Source of the DNA: Tupaia tana
Lineage: Eukaryota; Chordata; Mammalia; Scandentia; Tupaiidae
Assembly (NCBI GenBank): GCA_026018925.1
Contig: JAKSZU010000026.1
Span: 16,173,127-16,237,126, forward strand
Direction of reading: 5' to 3'
DNA: 64,000 nt
The first letter of the stretch is position 1; each line of letters opens with the position of its first letter. Below, piece by piece: positions 32,036-43,019 of the stretch. A program made the translations under genes and the position numbers. The notes under the pieces are model-generated. The model saw only the letters and a program-made list of their open reading frames with translations, was not told where the DNA came from and ran no database searches.

Positions 32036-32434
32036 AAAAGATATCCATTAAATGATACCTTAGTAGGAAAACCAAACTCAAGTATAAACCAGTCCTCAAA
32101 GGTAGTGGGACCTCTGTGTTTGCATGACTCTTGCAGCCACCCCATTGACCACTTCTCCAGCCTCTCTAACAAGTGGGGATCTAGCCTGCTTGGTCTCCTC
32201 CCATTAGTTTCCAATAGCTGTGGGACCTTGTCAGAGGAGCACCAAATACAGAGACCCCAGCTGGCTTTCAATTGCCAGAAGAGCTGTGCCATGTTGGTTT
32301 CATGCTTTTTCCTAAGCTGTCTTTCCATAGTCCTTGATTGGATGACGATCTGTGGAAATGGAAAGAAAAATCATTCACTGACACTCAGCACATCCAAAGT
32401 TTATTTGCTTTGGGTATTTCTATCTGCCCTTCTC

Positions 32435-32703
32435 TTCATCCATTCATCCATCCATTCTCCATCCTTTGTCTTCCATTCATTCATCGTGATCGTCCATCCT
32501 TCTTCCTTCCATTCATTCATACATCCATTCTCCATCCTTTGTCTTCCATTCATCCATCATGGTCCATCCATCCTCCTTCCTTCCATTCATTCATTCATTC
32601 ATTCATCCATCCATTCTCCATCCTTTGTCTTCCACCTTCCACCCTTCTACCCTCCATCCATCCATTCATTCACCATCATCCATCCTTCCATCCATCCATC
32701 ATC
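32435..32703. repeat. (CATC/CATT)n with a higher-order unit
   Basis: CCATTCTCCATCCTTTGTCT recurs at 32,452, 32,525 and 32,611, so a 73- to 86-base unit overlies the tetranucleotide repeat. The long frame through it (281 residues, rich in H, P and S) is low complexity. Confidence 0.92.
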
Positions 32704-32704
32704 T

Positions 32705-35080
32705 GTTATGTGTTTATTTATACACATTTTTCCTCCTTTATTTTGGACCCTTCCATTTATGCCTAGGAAGGCAATAGATGTTAATGTCTTCCTCTACTTG
32801 GAAAAAGGTACAAATGACTTAAATAGTAAGTATGACTAGCTACCAAGAACCTGTTGCTTACTGGGCACGGTGTAAAGAAATCAGGACGTGCGAAGCACAC
32901 AGCATACAAGTGGGAAAAACCATTATTTTGAATTTGTTCTTTTGTTAGTCATTGTAATTACAGATTTTTGCTGCTTTAATAAAACTTCCTTCATTCATAA
33001 TAAGTGATATGAAGAGCGGGTTAAGAGGTCTGTCTATATTAAAGGGACTGTTCAGAATCCTTAAATAAAATGAAAGTTTGTTTCTTTTGAGTGCAGAGGA
33101 GAACATGACAAAAAAGACGTTTCCAAATTGCAGTACTTCCCTTCTATGCTAATCAACATTTAAAACTCATCTGGATTTGGCAGGAATTTATTTAGGTAAG
33201 AATGACGAGCTGAAAGCCTTAAGACAACATATTCTCCTAAAGACACAGAACATGCCCTGCCCGATCTTTTAGACCGTGACTACTCTGGTAAACTTTTCTT
33301 CACAGGTAAACCAAAGGTAAACTGCAGATTAGGCCAGGTTGAATTATAACAAATTCCATTATTAGCAGCAGTTCAAATTAATGAGATTTTCCTTTGCTTC
33401 AGTTTCAAAAGAGGCTTTTAAGCCACTTAGTAACTCGATACCTCTTGTGAATCTCATTACTAGAACAGTTTTTAAAACACAATTTGGTCTTTGGTTACCG
33501 TAGGAAATTGCAAGTCCCAATGACTGGGTTCCATTTTGGATCTGAGTTTTATGTCCTGCAATTCATTGAAGCTTTGATGATTTTTTTAATTTAAAAAAAA
33601 AAAATTCCCCACCAATGCTCAAAAAAGATCTATTAACACACAGTAAACATGTGAGAGAGATGCTGGCCAGTCTCAGTCAGTACGCGTCAGGGGATATAAT
33701 GACCAGTTCATTGTCTGAGTTCCACGCAAAAAAAAAAAAAGTAAAATAAACAAAACTTTCTGACTTTACAATATTCCTCTCTAACCTCTTACTAGCCACA
33801 GATGCTAAAGTTTTTCCTTGTGTTTTATGTCTGGCAGCCTCTTAAATTAGGTTGGATTTGTCTCAAGGACCAAATACCAAAATTAATTCATGAACTAGGG
33901 CCCTCCCAGAATGTTTTTTTCCTTTCATTTTGTTTAGTCACTTTTATAGTCCTTTCCTTCTTCGAAGTAATTTGGATTTGATTGCTTCTTTGTGAAATTC
34001 TAATGTCAAGACTGTGTCTAATTTCTGTTTTATGAAGAAATCTGGAAACTATACAAAGGAATGAATTGAGATGCAGAGTCAAATAAAATCTGTAATGTGA
34101 TAACTCTATCAACTCTGCCTGGAAAGATACTGTATTTCAATTAGATCTTGAGACATGTTCTTACATAAACTGACAGCATCTGATTGACAGTGTTCATCTT
34201 CCTGGAAAACACAATTTATAAGGACAAAGTGGTGAGCCTGGTTCTGTGTTCTAAAGGTACACTGGGTCTCAAGCCTACATTAAAATACGATGTAGCCGGT
34301 AGGCTTACTTCCATATTAAACAAGAATTGCAAACATATTAAAAATTCTCACCAAAAAAAAAAAAGAGTATTTAAAATTTAAAGTAATAATAATAATACTT
34401 AGCATTTAAACAGTACTCTTTACATCTTCAAAGCCCTCCATAAACATCGGTTCCAATTCCCCAGGCATGCAGTGGTCTTTGATGTGGAGAAGAACTCAGA
34501 GCGCAGTGGGGGAGATAAAGCTACATCCAGAAGAACTGGGCCCAATTAGCTAATTGTAACACTTTCATTTCTTCCCCCTGTTCAGTTTCTTTTTTTTTTT
34601 TTTTTCCAACTACCTTTTGTTCTCATTTAGAGCCCTCGCGGGGTCACCTACCCAGGCCTGCTGGTAGCAGCTAGGCTTCCTTCCATGCCCATCCCTAAAA
34701 CCCAGGCCGCATTCTTTTCCCCCAATTCACAGTGAAATAGTAATTTAAAAAAAAAAAAAAAAAAAAAAGACTTCAAATGTATTATGATTAGGTATATTTC
34801 ATTCTCAGAGGTTGCCTTTCCAAATCTTCAATGGACTGAAATGTCCTTTTATTTATAACATGATAGGAAGTACTGAGTTTCACACAGAGAGTAGATTTGT
34901 TTTCATTTTGATGTTTGAGTCCTTTGTTAGCAAAATGAGAAGTTGGTGATCTTAGGCTGGTGTCAATGATTCTCTCTGGAGATTGTACCCAGGTATGAAA
35001 TCTAAAAATCAGAGAAGCGCTGGTCTTGCTGACCCCGAGGCCCTGGGCAATGGGGATTTGGTATTTATCCCCACTGGTCA
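32705..35080. other. Repeat-poor AT-rich stretch
   Basis: No SINE in ~2.4 kb; only A/T homopolymers. Complex unique sequence, possibly conserved; no coding gene seen. Confidence 0.5.
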
Positions 35081-35084
35081 TACT

Positions 35085-35437
35085 CAGCACAAGGCTAAGT
35101 TAAGGCCAGCACACTCCTCCACTCTGGGTGGGAACAGAAATTGGTCTCACCGTTTGCAAGAATCTGTTCGAGTTGCAATCTTTCTTATCCTTTGACCCAG
35201 CAATTCTTCTTCTAGGAATTTGTTTGGATGAAAAGCAAATTTGCAAATGAAGTTTGCACACGTGTTGCAAATAAATATGCAAGCCTATTGATACAGCTTT
35301 GTTTGTAGCAGTGAAAAACTGGGGAGTACCAGGGAACCCCCAATAAAGGAGTGGTAAAGTGACACACACATAGATAGCAAGATACGTGGCACTGTCATTT
35401 GCAGATGACATATATCTACATGTTCTCACACGGAGGG
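35085..35437 (+). repeat. Old L1 3' fragment
   Basis: TTTGACCCAGCAATTCTTCT, TTGTAGCAGTGAAAAACTGG, AATAAAGGAGTGGTAAAG: L1M 3' UTR order. Confidence 0.8.
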
Positions 35438-35439
35438 AG

Positions 35440-35605
35440 ATCTGTGAGGCTCATTCATCTAACACACATTTCTTGAGCATCAGCTATATACCAGGCACTG
35501 TTAGAGACACAGAGGATGCATGATAAAACAGAGGAGACAGAGTCTTTACATTCTTACATTCTAGTTACAAAGTATTTCACCAACAAATACATATTATCTT
35601 ATACA
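35440..35605 (-). repeat. L2 3' end
   Basis: TTCTTGAGCATCAGCTATAT, ACCAGGCACTGTTAGAGACA and TTACATTCTAGTTACAAAG, L2 read in reverse. Confidence 0.8.
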
Positions 35606-35637
35606 TATTTCTTGGGTTTGTAAAAACTAAGACATCG

Positions 35638-35897
35638 GGGACCAGCAGTTAGCGTAATGGCTATGTCGCTGGACTTCCCATGTAGTTGACCACGGTTCAC
35701 ATCCCGGACCCGGTGGCTTAAAACTCATGCTGGGCGTGTGTGCATGCATGCCCAAGATTCCGAGAGGAGAATGGAGGAGAAGGGATTGCGGCGTGACCAT
35801 CCCCCCTGGGGTGTGATTTCTCACTTTCTGTCTCTCTGTCTCTCTCTGTCTGGCGAGCGCACGCGCCCTATAGCGAAAACCTCTCCAAAAAAAAAAA
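35638..35897 (+). repeat. tRNA-derived SINE, long type (young)
   Basis: Intact A box; TSD AAAACTAAGACAT on both sides. Confidence 0.94.
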
Positions 35898-35904
35898 GAA
35901 AACT

Positions 35905-36625
35905 AAGACATGTTTATGGAAAAGCCATATTGGAAAATAATTTGGTAGTTTCTTATTAATACACACTTACCATTGGGTCATAGGAAACATCATGGTGCAT
36001 TTTTTGCATTGAAAAACATAGCAAAATATGTCATAACTTTTCCAACAACCCAGTATATGACCCAGTAACCCCACTACTGGGCATTTACATGAAATTTTAC
36101 ATTCATACTAAAACTCGATGTGAATTTTCATAGTACTTGTACTTGTAATTATCCTCAAACTGAAAACAGCCCTAATGTCCTTCAACTGTTGAATGGATAA
36201 ACAAACTGTGGTATGTCCATACTATGGAATATCATACAGCAAGAATAAGGAATGAACCACTGACTCACACAACAACATGGACGAACATCAATGCGTTATG
36301 CCAGATGAAAGAAACCAGTCACAAAGGGCTGCATACTTTATGATTCCATTTATATAACATTCTGGAAAAGAGGAATTATAGGGACAGATAATAGATTAGT
36401 CATTGCTAAGAGGGATGAAGGATGAGATTGATTATTGAGGGACAAGAGGGGATTTGGTGGTGTGGGGAGGTGTTCATGGAACCATTCTAAACCTTGATTG
36501 TGGTAACACAATTATAGATTATACAACTGTTGGTGTTCTGTCCAAACTTACAGAGCTCTACACTAAAAATGATGAATTTTACTCTATCTAAATTATACCT
36601 CAATAAACTTGATTAAGAAAAACCT
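35905..36625 (+). repeat. Old L1 3' end, split by a MITE
   Basis: AATTTGGTAGTTTCTTATTA | MITE | TATGACCCAGTAACCCCACT, GAATGGATAAACAAACTGTG, ATGATTCCATTTATATAACA, AATTATACCTCAATAAACTT. No intact ORF. Confidence 0.88.
35971..36054. mobile_element. ~80-bp palindromic mariner-type MITE, copy 3 (in L1)
   Basis: Left TTGGGTCATAGGAAACATCA and right GTCATAACTTTTCCAACAAC then CCAG. It interrupts L1 between ACTTACCA and TATGACCC, so it transposed after the L1 and at a TA. Confidence 0.85.
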
Positions 36626-36709
36626 ACAAGGTACAAAAAAACAAAGTACGATGCCATTTTTGTAAGCAATAATATTAATAATAGATGTTTAGAATATGCT
36701 TAAGGAAGG

Positions 36710-36892
36710 GGCCAGTGGGTGGCATGGTGATTAAGGGTGCTGGACTCCCATATGGCTGACAATGGTTTGAGTCCCAGATCTGGTGGCTTGCTTTCTCACC
36801 TTCTCTCTCTCCCTCTCTCTCTCTTTCTCTTTCTCTGTCCCTTTCTGATCAAATAAAAATAAATAAATAAAGTTAAATAAAATAATTCTTAA
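36710..36892 (+). repeat. tRNA-derived SINE, short type
   Basis: GGGGCCAGTGGGTGGCATGG to AAAATAAATAAATAAAG. ATATGCTTAAGGAAG precedes, ACATGCTTAAGGAGG follows. Confidence 0.9.
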
Positions 36893-36908
36893 AAAACATG
36901 CTTAAGGA

Positions 36909-37190
36909 GGGACCAGCAGTTAGCGTAATGGCTATGTCGCTGGACTCCCACGTAGTCGACCGCGGTTCGCGTCCCGGACCCGGTGGCTTAAACTCACGCC
37001 GGGCGCGTGTGCGTGCGTGCCCAAGATCCCGAGAGGAGAATGGAGGAGAAGGGATTGCGGCGTGGCCATCCCCCCTGGGGGGTGATTTCCTGCTTTCTAT
37101 CTCTCTGTCTCTCTCTGTCTGTCTGGCGAGCGCACGCGCCCTATAGCAAAAACCTCTCCCAAAAAAAGAAAAAAAAAAAAAAAAAAAAAA
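36909..37190 (+). repeat. tRNA-derived SINE, long type (reference-quality copy)
   Basis: A box TAGCGTAATGG and B-box variant GGTTCGCGTCC. GGGCGCGTGTGC (37,001-37,012) is complementary to GCGCACGCGCCC (37,130-37,141). End CCCTATAGCAAAAACCTC plus poly(A). TSD ACATGCTTAAGGA on both sides. Nearly all CpGs intact. Confidence 0.95.
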
Positions 37191-37282
37191 AAACATGCTT
37201 AAGGAAAGAAATATTAATAGATGAACGTCCAGTATGCTAACTTGTTCACCATAGTTATCTAAGCTAGGAAAAGAGGTGTTTC

Positions 37283-37480
37283 ATTTTTTTAAAGAACAAT
37301 TTTATTTTATTAATTCATTTATTTTAATTTGATTAGAGGGGGATGTACAGAGAGAGAGAGAAAGAAGAGAAGAGAGAGAGGAAGTGAGAAAGCATGCCAC
37401 CAGGTTCAGGACTTGAACTGTGGTTGGTCATGTGGGAGTATCCAGAGCCTTAACCACCACGCTACCTGCTGGTCCCCAAG
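37283..37480 (-). repeat. tRNA-derived SINE, short type
   Basis: TSD GGTGTTTCATTTTTT / GGTATTTCATTTTTT. Confidence 0.9.
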
Positions 37481-37579
37481 GTATTTCATTTTTTGAATGA
37501 TATATTTCTTTGATGTGTGAATCACTTATAGGGCATGTGATACTCTCAAAATTAGAGGGAAAAATCAGATTATTATGTA

Positions 37580-38108
37580 ATTTTTAACAGAAATTTTTGT
37601 CATAGGGTTCATGAACTAGCCGGAGAGACAGAGAGAGAGAAAGTGAGAAATCACCCTCCAAGGGAGATGGCCATGCCACAATTCCTTCTTTCCATTCTCC
37701 TCTCGAGATTTTGGGCACTCACGCACATATACCCAGCCTGAATTTTTCTTTCTTTTTTTTTTTTTTGGAGAGGTTTTTGCTATAGTGCGCGTGCACTCAC
37801 CAGAAAGAGAGAGACAGAGAGACAGAAAGCGAGAAATCACCCCCAGGGGGGATGGCCACGCCACAATCCCTTCTCCTCCATTCTCTTCTCAGGATCTTGG
37901 GTACGCACGCACACGCCCCCAGCATGAGTTTAAGCCACCGAGTCTGGGACTCAAACCGCGGTCGACTACATGGGAGTCCAGCAACATAGCCATTACATCA
38001 ACTGCTGGTCCCCCCCAGCTTGAATTTCAAGTCACTAGGTCCAGGACTCAAACCGTGGTTGGCCATGTGGGAGTGCTGTGCTTTAATGACTACGCCACCT
38101 GCTGGCTC
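37580..38108 (-). repeat. tRNA-derived SINE, long type, split by a SINE
   Basis: TTTGTCATAGGGTTCATGAA ... CCAGCCTGAATTT | insertion | CCAGCTTGAATTTCAAGTCA ... ACGCCACCTGCTGGCTCC. Confidence 0.88.
37753..38013 (-). repeat. tRNA-derived SINE, long type, nested
   Basis: TSD CCAGCCTGAATTT / CCAGCTTGAATTT. Confidence 0.92.
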
Positions 38109-38109
38109 C

Positions 38110-38565
38110 TATTATATAAAATTTAATCCCCAGTGCTGGCCAGTTGCTGTGGAAGAGCATGGAATCTATTGGAGATTTATGATATATGATTCAACCCTAA
38201 TTCTGGTTCCCAAAGGCAATGATCCACTCATGTGGTTGAAGATGCAGCATGACTCTTGCAAGCTCTGCAAGAAGTTTTGGAAACTCCCTCTTTTGTGGCC
38301 TGGGGATCCCCCTCTCTACCTACCTGAGGCTAAGGATGTACTGCTGAACCTCTGGGTTCCCTTTTGGGGGAACTGTCCCTCCAGGACTCATGGAATGACT
38401 TTTCTGGACAGTGCTGGTGTGAGGCTTGGAATTATAAAACCCTTGTCCTCCTACCAAAGAGAAGAGCTGCCTGTGGCCCATTGTGGTTTAAAACCTATGA
38501 TAACAACTAAATGTTTATCGATGCTTACTTTATGGCAAGCCCTGGCCGAGGACTCGCTTTTGAGT
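38110..38565. other. Unassigned sequence
   Basis: An open frame (38,020-38,742 +) crosses SINE and L2 ends and has no family resemblance I can recognise. MIR-like TTTATCGATGCTTACTTTAT at 38,513. Confidence 0.4.
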
Positions 38566-38569
38566 ATTA

Positions 38570-39590
38570 CTTTGTATTTCTTTCTTCCACAAATATTTGT
38601 TAAACACCAACAACTTTCTTGGCACTGGGGATGCTGCGGTGAACAAACAGGAGGAAAAGAAAAACAAACTAGAAGAAACCAACCCTGCCCCCAAGGGGCT
38701 TATAGCCTAATACAAGGAGGACAAAGTAGGCAAAAAATATAAAAATCAGTGGATATGATGTCAGATGACTTCAGAAGCTAAGAGAAAACTAAACAGAGTG
38801 GTAGACATGAGAGAGAGTGCACTGGTGCATTCTGTGGCTATTAACAGAAGATCCCTGAGTCTGGGTAATTTGAGAGACTAGAGGTTTAGTTGACTCACAG
38901 TTTAGAGGTTCAAGGTCCAGGGGCCACATCTGCCAAGGGACCTCTGGTGGAAGGGCAGGGGTGCATGCATCTGTGTCTGTGTGTATCTGTGTTGGTCTTG
39001 TTTCCTCTATAAACCTATCTAGATTTGATCATGGGGGCCCAGCCCTGATGGCCTGAATCCTAATCTCTTACCAAAGTCCCCACCTTCAAATACCGTAGTC
39101 CCATTAAGTTTTCTCCCTCTTAATTCCAACACCACCAAATCTCAACATATGAATCTTGAGGGACCTTCAAACCATAGCAGAGAGGTGGTGAGATGATGTG
39201 GTATGAGAGGCCTTTCTGATACTAGGACATTAGATCTGAGGGGAAGAAGAAATAGGCTTTGTGGATCCCCAGGGAAGAGGACTCTGCAAGGGCCAGTGGC
39301 CCCAGGGAGGTCACTGCTTGCATCAGAGTGTACCCTGGGGAGGCTGGGAAGAAATGAGCTCCAAGGGCCAGGAAGTCACATTGCACTGGACCCTACAGGC
39401 CACAGCAAGGGTTAGGCCAGCAAAGAGATGGGAGCCATGGAAGGATTTTGAGCAGAGGAGTGACATGCTCTGGCTTGATTTGAACAGGATCACTCTGGTG
39501 GCCATGGGATAAGGATGTAGCAGGGCTGGAGCAGAAGAAATCAGAGCAATAAAGAGGACAGTGGTTCAGGCTCGAGTTGTGGCACATTTT
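38570..39590 (-). repeat. L2 LINE, split by an LTR
   Basis: AAATATTTGTTAAACACCAA, GCACTGGGGATGCTGCGGTG, CCCCCAAGGGGCTTATAGCC, then after the LTR GATTTTGAGCAGAGGAGTGA, CATGCTCTGG and GGATCACTCTGGTGGCC. Confidence 0.82.
38818..39183 (-). repeat. Solo LTR, MLT1/MaLR-like, inside L2
   Basis: TCACAGTTTAGAGGTTCAAG, CTTACCAAAGTCCCCACCTT, TCTCAACATATGAATCTTGA: MLT1-type LTR read in reverse. No internal coding region. Confidence 0.75.
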
Positions 39591-39602
39591 GGATGTTCCA
39601 TT

Positions 39603-39805
39603 TCTTTTTTTTTTAATTAAAGAATTATTTCTTCTATTTTATTTATCATTGTTGTTATATTTTAAGTTGACCAGAGTGAGACACACTGAGAGAGAGAAAG
39701 AGAGAGATAGAAAGCAAAAAAGCAAGCCACAGGTCCAGGACTTGAACTGTGGTCAGCCATGTGGGAGTCCAGCACCTCCAACCACCACGCCACCTGCCGG
39801 CCCCC
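39603..39805 (-). repeat. tRNA-derived SINE, short type
   Basis: TSD GGATGTTCCATTTC / GGATGGTCCATTTC. Confidence 0.92.
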
Positions 39806-39814
39806 TGGATGGTC

Positions 39815-40350
39815 CATTTCATCATTTGTTTTGCCCATCTGCAATATGGGGACAATCACAATATCTTCTTCACAGCGTTACTAGGAGGATTCCGAATCAT
39901 GGTACAAAGTGCCTGGCACATGGGGAGACTTCAATAAATATGCCATGCTTGTTATTATTACCAACTTCCCTTGGAGAACAGTGTAAGTATGTCTGTGTTA
40001 TGGATGTAAAGACTGGGGCTCAGAGGAACCAGCAGTTAGCATAATGGCTATGTCGCTGGACTCCCATGTAGTCGACTGCGGTTCAAGTCCCGGACCCGGT
40101 GGCTTAACCTCACATCGGGTGCGTGTGCGTGCGTGCCCAAGATCCTGAGAGAAGAATGGAGTAGAAGGAATTGTGGCGTGGCTATCCCTCTGGGGGCTGA
40201 TTTCTCTCTTCCTGTCTCTCTGTCTCTCTCTGTCTTTCTGGCGAGCGCACGTGCCCTATAGCAAAAACCTCTCTTAAAAAAGGGGAAAAAAAAAGACTGG
40301 GGCTCAGAGAGGAGAGACCGAGTGTAGATGGCTGGTAAGTGGCGGAACTG
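39815..40350 (+). repeat. MIR remnants, split by a SINE
   Basis: GCCCATCTGCAATATGGGGA, GTGCCTGGCACATGGGGAGA; then AAGACTGGGGCTCAGAGAGG after the SINE. Possibly two MIR copies. Confidence 0.7.
40028..40292 (+). repeat. tRNA-derived SINE, long type
   Basis: TSD AAGACTGGGGCTCAGAG on both sides (17 bases). Confidence 0.94.
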
Positions 40351-40449
40351 TATTGCTCTAGGCCACTGTAGAGCACGTGGGGAAGGCACACCTGGCCAAC
40401 ACAGAAGGTGGGACACTTGGAACAGGGGGCTGAATATGTCAGAAGCATG

Positions 40450-40628
40450 GGGCAGCTCACTAGCTTCATCTTAGAATAGAAGGCAGTAGTGGCCAAAGTT
40501 CAAATCCTGCATTGCCCCTCCAAGCTTTGTAATCTCAGACAAGCACTTCACCTCCCCTATTCTCAGTTGTCTCATCTAGAAAATGGAGACTAGATTAGGA
40601 ACTATTTCATAAGACAGTTGTGAAGATG
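40450..40628 (+). repeat. MIR element
   Basis: TTCAAATCCTGCATTGCCCC, CTCAGTTGTCTCATCTAGAA and AATGGAGACTAG. Confidence 0.82.
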
Positions 40629-40647
40629 AGATGCCTAGGATAAGATA

Positions 40648-40812
40648 AGCCTGGGGGCCTGCAGGTGGCGTGGTAGTTAATGGCACTAGATTCCCACATG
40701 GCCAACCGCAGTTCGAGTCCCAGACTTGGTGGCTTTCTCTCTCCCTCTGATCTAATTCAAATAAATAAATAAACAGATAGATAAAGTTAAATAAAAACAA
40801 TTTTTTAAAAAG
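40648..40812 (+). repeat. tRNA-derived SINE, short type
   Basis: AAGATAAGCCTG / AAGATGAGCCTG flanks. B box GTTCGAGTCC. Confidence 0.9.
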
Positions 40813-40814
40813 AT

Positions 40815-41090
40815 GAGCCTGAACACACCCAGAAAGCAGCCCCCTCCCCGAAAAACAATATAGCAAGAAGGAATGTAACTGGTCTGTGGCCTAGAAGATG
40901 TCTTGGTTGGCTACCTCTGTGATGAGATGAGAGAAGAAAGCCTTTCTTCTGCTGGAATTTTGAGAAGTGACTGATTAGCTCATAATGAACAGGCTCGTTG
41001 GGGAATGCACCTGCTATATAAACAGTGACCTCTTCGTGAACAGAACGGTGCTAAATGTGCTCTGAGTTATTGCATGGTTAACATGAATTA
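40815..41090. other. Unassigned
   Basis: Nothing recognised. Confidence 0.5.
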
Positions 41091-41106
41091 AGATCTGCTT
41101 GTTGGG

Positions 41107-41379
41107 GGAACCAGCAGTTAGCGTAATGGCTATGTTGCTGGACTCCCACGTAGTCGACCGCGGTTCGCATCCCGGGCCCGGTGGCTTAAAACTCATGCTG
41201 GGCGCGTGTGCGTGTGTGCCCAAGATCCCGAGAGGAGAATGGAGGAGAAGGGATTGCGGTGTGACCATCCCCCCTGGGGGGTGAGTTCCTGCTTTCTGTC
41301 TCTCTGTCTCTCTCTGTCTGTCTGGCGAGCGCACGCGCCCTATAGCAAAAACCTCTCAAAAAAAAAAAAAAAAAAAAAA
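41107..41379 (+). repeat. tRNA-derived SINE, long type (young)
   Basis: TSD AAGATCTGCTTGTTGGG on both sides (17 bases); intact A box. Confidence 0.95.
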
Positions 41380-41394
41380 GATCTGCTTGTTGGG

Positions 41395-41990
41395 AAAAAA
41401 AAAAAAATCATTTCAAGGGTTTTGTTTTGGTTTTGTTGGCGAGAGGAATATTTACCCAGGTTTTTTGTTTTTGTTTTTGTTTTTGGTAGAAGAAAGAAGG
41501 GGCGTCTGCGTTCAGTAACCCTTGTGAAGTGCCGGCAGCAAATCCCCATAACACAACTCACTAACATTTACAGAGGCTGTTGTGATTAAGTGGGAAGCAA
41601 GCTACCGAAAAATCTACAACAAGAAGTCAGCAAAGTAAGATCAAGAGACTATAAAGTAAACAATATATAGAGAATGAAATGTAATTTATTTCCTTGGGGA
41701 AGCGATCTGTACTAACAGCAGCAACAGAGTGGATCTGTGCACGTACTCCATTTCCTTCGATGGGAGACCATTGCAGTCAGCGCATTTGGAAATTGAGAGA
41801 TTGTGTGCGCAGTTTAAAGAACCAATTGATTATAACTCACCAGCGTCCTAAGAGATTGACAGTCCATTCCAAAAAGGAAAAACTGAGACCTAAGTGGAAG
41901 AGCTAAGTTGTTTTGCTTATCTCACCCTTGCTGCGAATTTGGAGAAATCCCCCCCTGGTGAACCTGTCACCAGGGGAGAGGGATGACTTA
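41395..41990. other. Unassigned
   Basis: No repeat recognised; (TTTTTG)n near 41,460. Confidence 0.45.
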
Positions 41991-42029
41991 AGTGGTACAT
42001 GAGTTTTGGATTTGGTTTGTTTTTTTTAT

Positions 42030-42270
42030 TTTTGTTTTTAAATTTTGCCATAGGGCGCATACACTCACCAGAGAGGGGCAGAGAGAGAAATCATTTCTCA
42101 GGGGGGATGGCCACACCACAATCTCTTCTCCTATACTCTTCTCTTGGGGTTTTGGGCATACAGGCACTGGTGCCCAGCATGTTTTTCAAGTTGTTGGGCC
42201 TGGGACTCAGACCACGCCATTGGCCATATGAGATCCAGCTGGCTTAACTACCATGGTACAGGCTGGCCCA
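42030..42270 (-). repeat. tRNA-derived SINE, older long type
   Basis: TTTTGCCATAGGGCGCATAC to ACCATGGTACAGGCTGGCCC. Confidence 0.87.
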
Positions 42271-42602
42271 CGGTGTTTTTTTTTTTTTTTTTTTTTCTTA
42301 ATTATTTCCACCTTCTTGCCTGAATGAGGACTGTGCTTCTTCCAGGAATTGCTTCTAAATAAAATGATCAGTGACAGATAGCAAGATCTGGCCCCGGGGT
42401 AGAAACCAGGCAACAGGGAGACAACACACCTGTGCTTGAGGACAGGAAATGTCTTTTTCAGGTCTAAGGATTTAAGGTACCAGACAGTTTGGAGGGACCA
42501 GGCATGGTCCCTGGAGGCCTCTGTCTAACATACCAGGACCTGGATGTCAGTTCTCAAAGAGCACAATCCTCTGAGTGGGGTGGCCAGATCAGTTACCTTC
42601 TT

Positions 42603-42908
42603 ACCTTCTTTCTTTCTTTCTTTCTTTTTCTTTTTCTTTTTTTTTTTTTTTTTTTTTTTTGGAGAGACTTTTGCTATAGGGCACTTGCGATCGCCAGAAA
42701 GACAGAGAGAGACAGAGAGATAGAAAGCGAGAAATCACCCCCAGGGGGATGGCCACGCCGCTTCCCTTCTCCTCCAGCCTCCTCTCAGGACCTTGGGCAT
42801 GCACGCACACGCGCCCGGCATGAGTTTAAGCCACTGGGACTGGGGCTCGAACCGTGATTGACTATGCGGGAGTCCAGCGACATAGCCATTACACCAACTG
42901 CTGGTCTC
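42603..42908 (-). repeat. tRNA-derived SINE, long type
   Basis: Pyrimidine-rich tail (CTTT)n; TSD GATCAGTTACCTTCT at 42,587 and 42,909. Confidence 0.92.
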
Positions 42909-43019
42909 GATCAGTTACCTTCTGAACCATACAAATACCAGCTGGTGAAAAGACATTTGTCTTTAAAAAAAAAAACAAAAAAAAACAAACAAAAAAAAAA
43001 CTTCCAGGAACCTGGACTC

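Noticed and set aside
31991-32839. 282-residue open frame on the + strand
   Set aside because: Runs from SINE tail through a (CATC/CATT)n repeat; low-complexity His/Pro/Ser product, no family resemblance.
38020-38742. 240-residue open frame on the + strand
   Set aside because: Starts in a SINE and ends in reverse L2; the middle matches no family I know and no splice or promoter context supports it.
38818-39183. Possible endogenous retrovirus
   Set aside because: Only a solo MaLR-type LTR is present here and at 12,535 and 49,535; no gag, pol or env sequence is recognisable.
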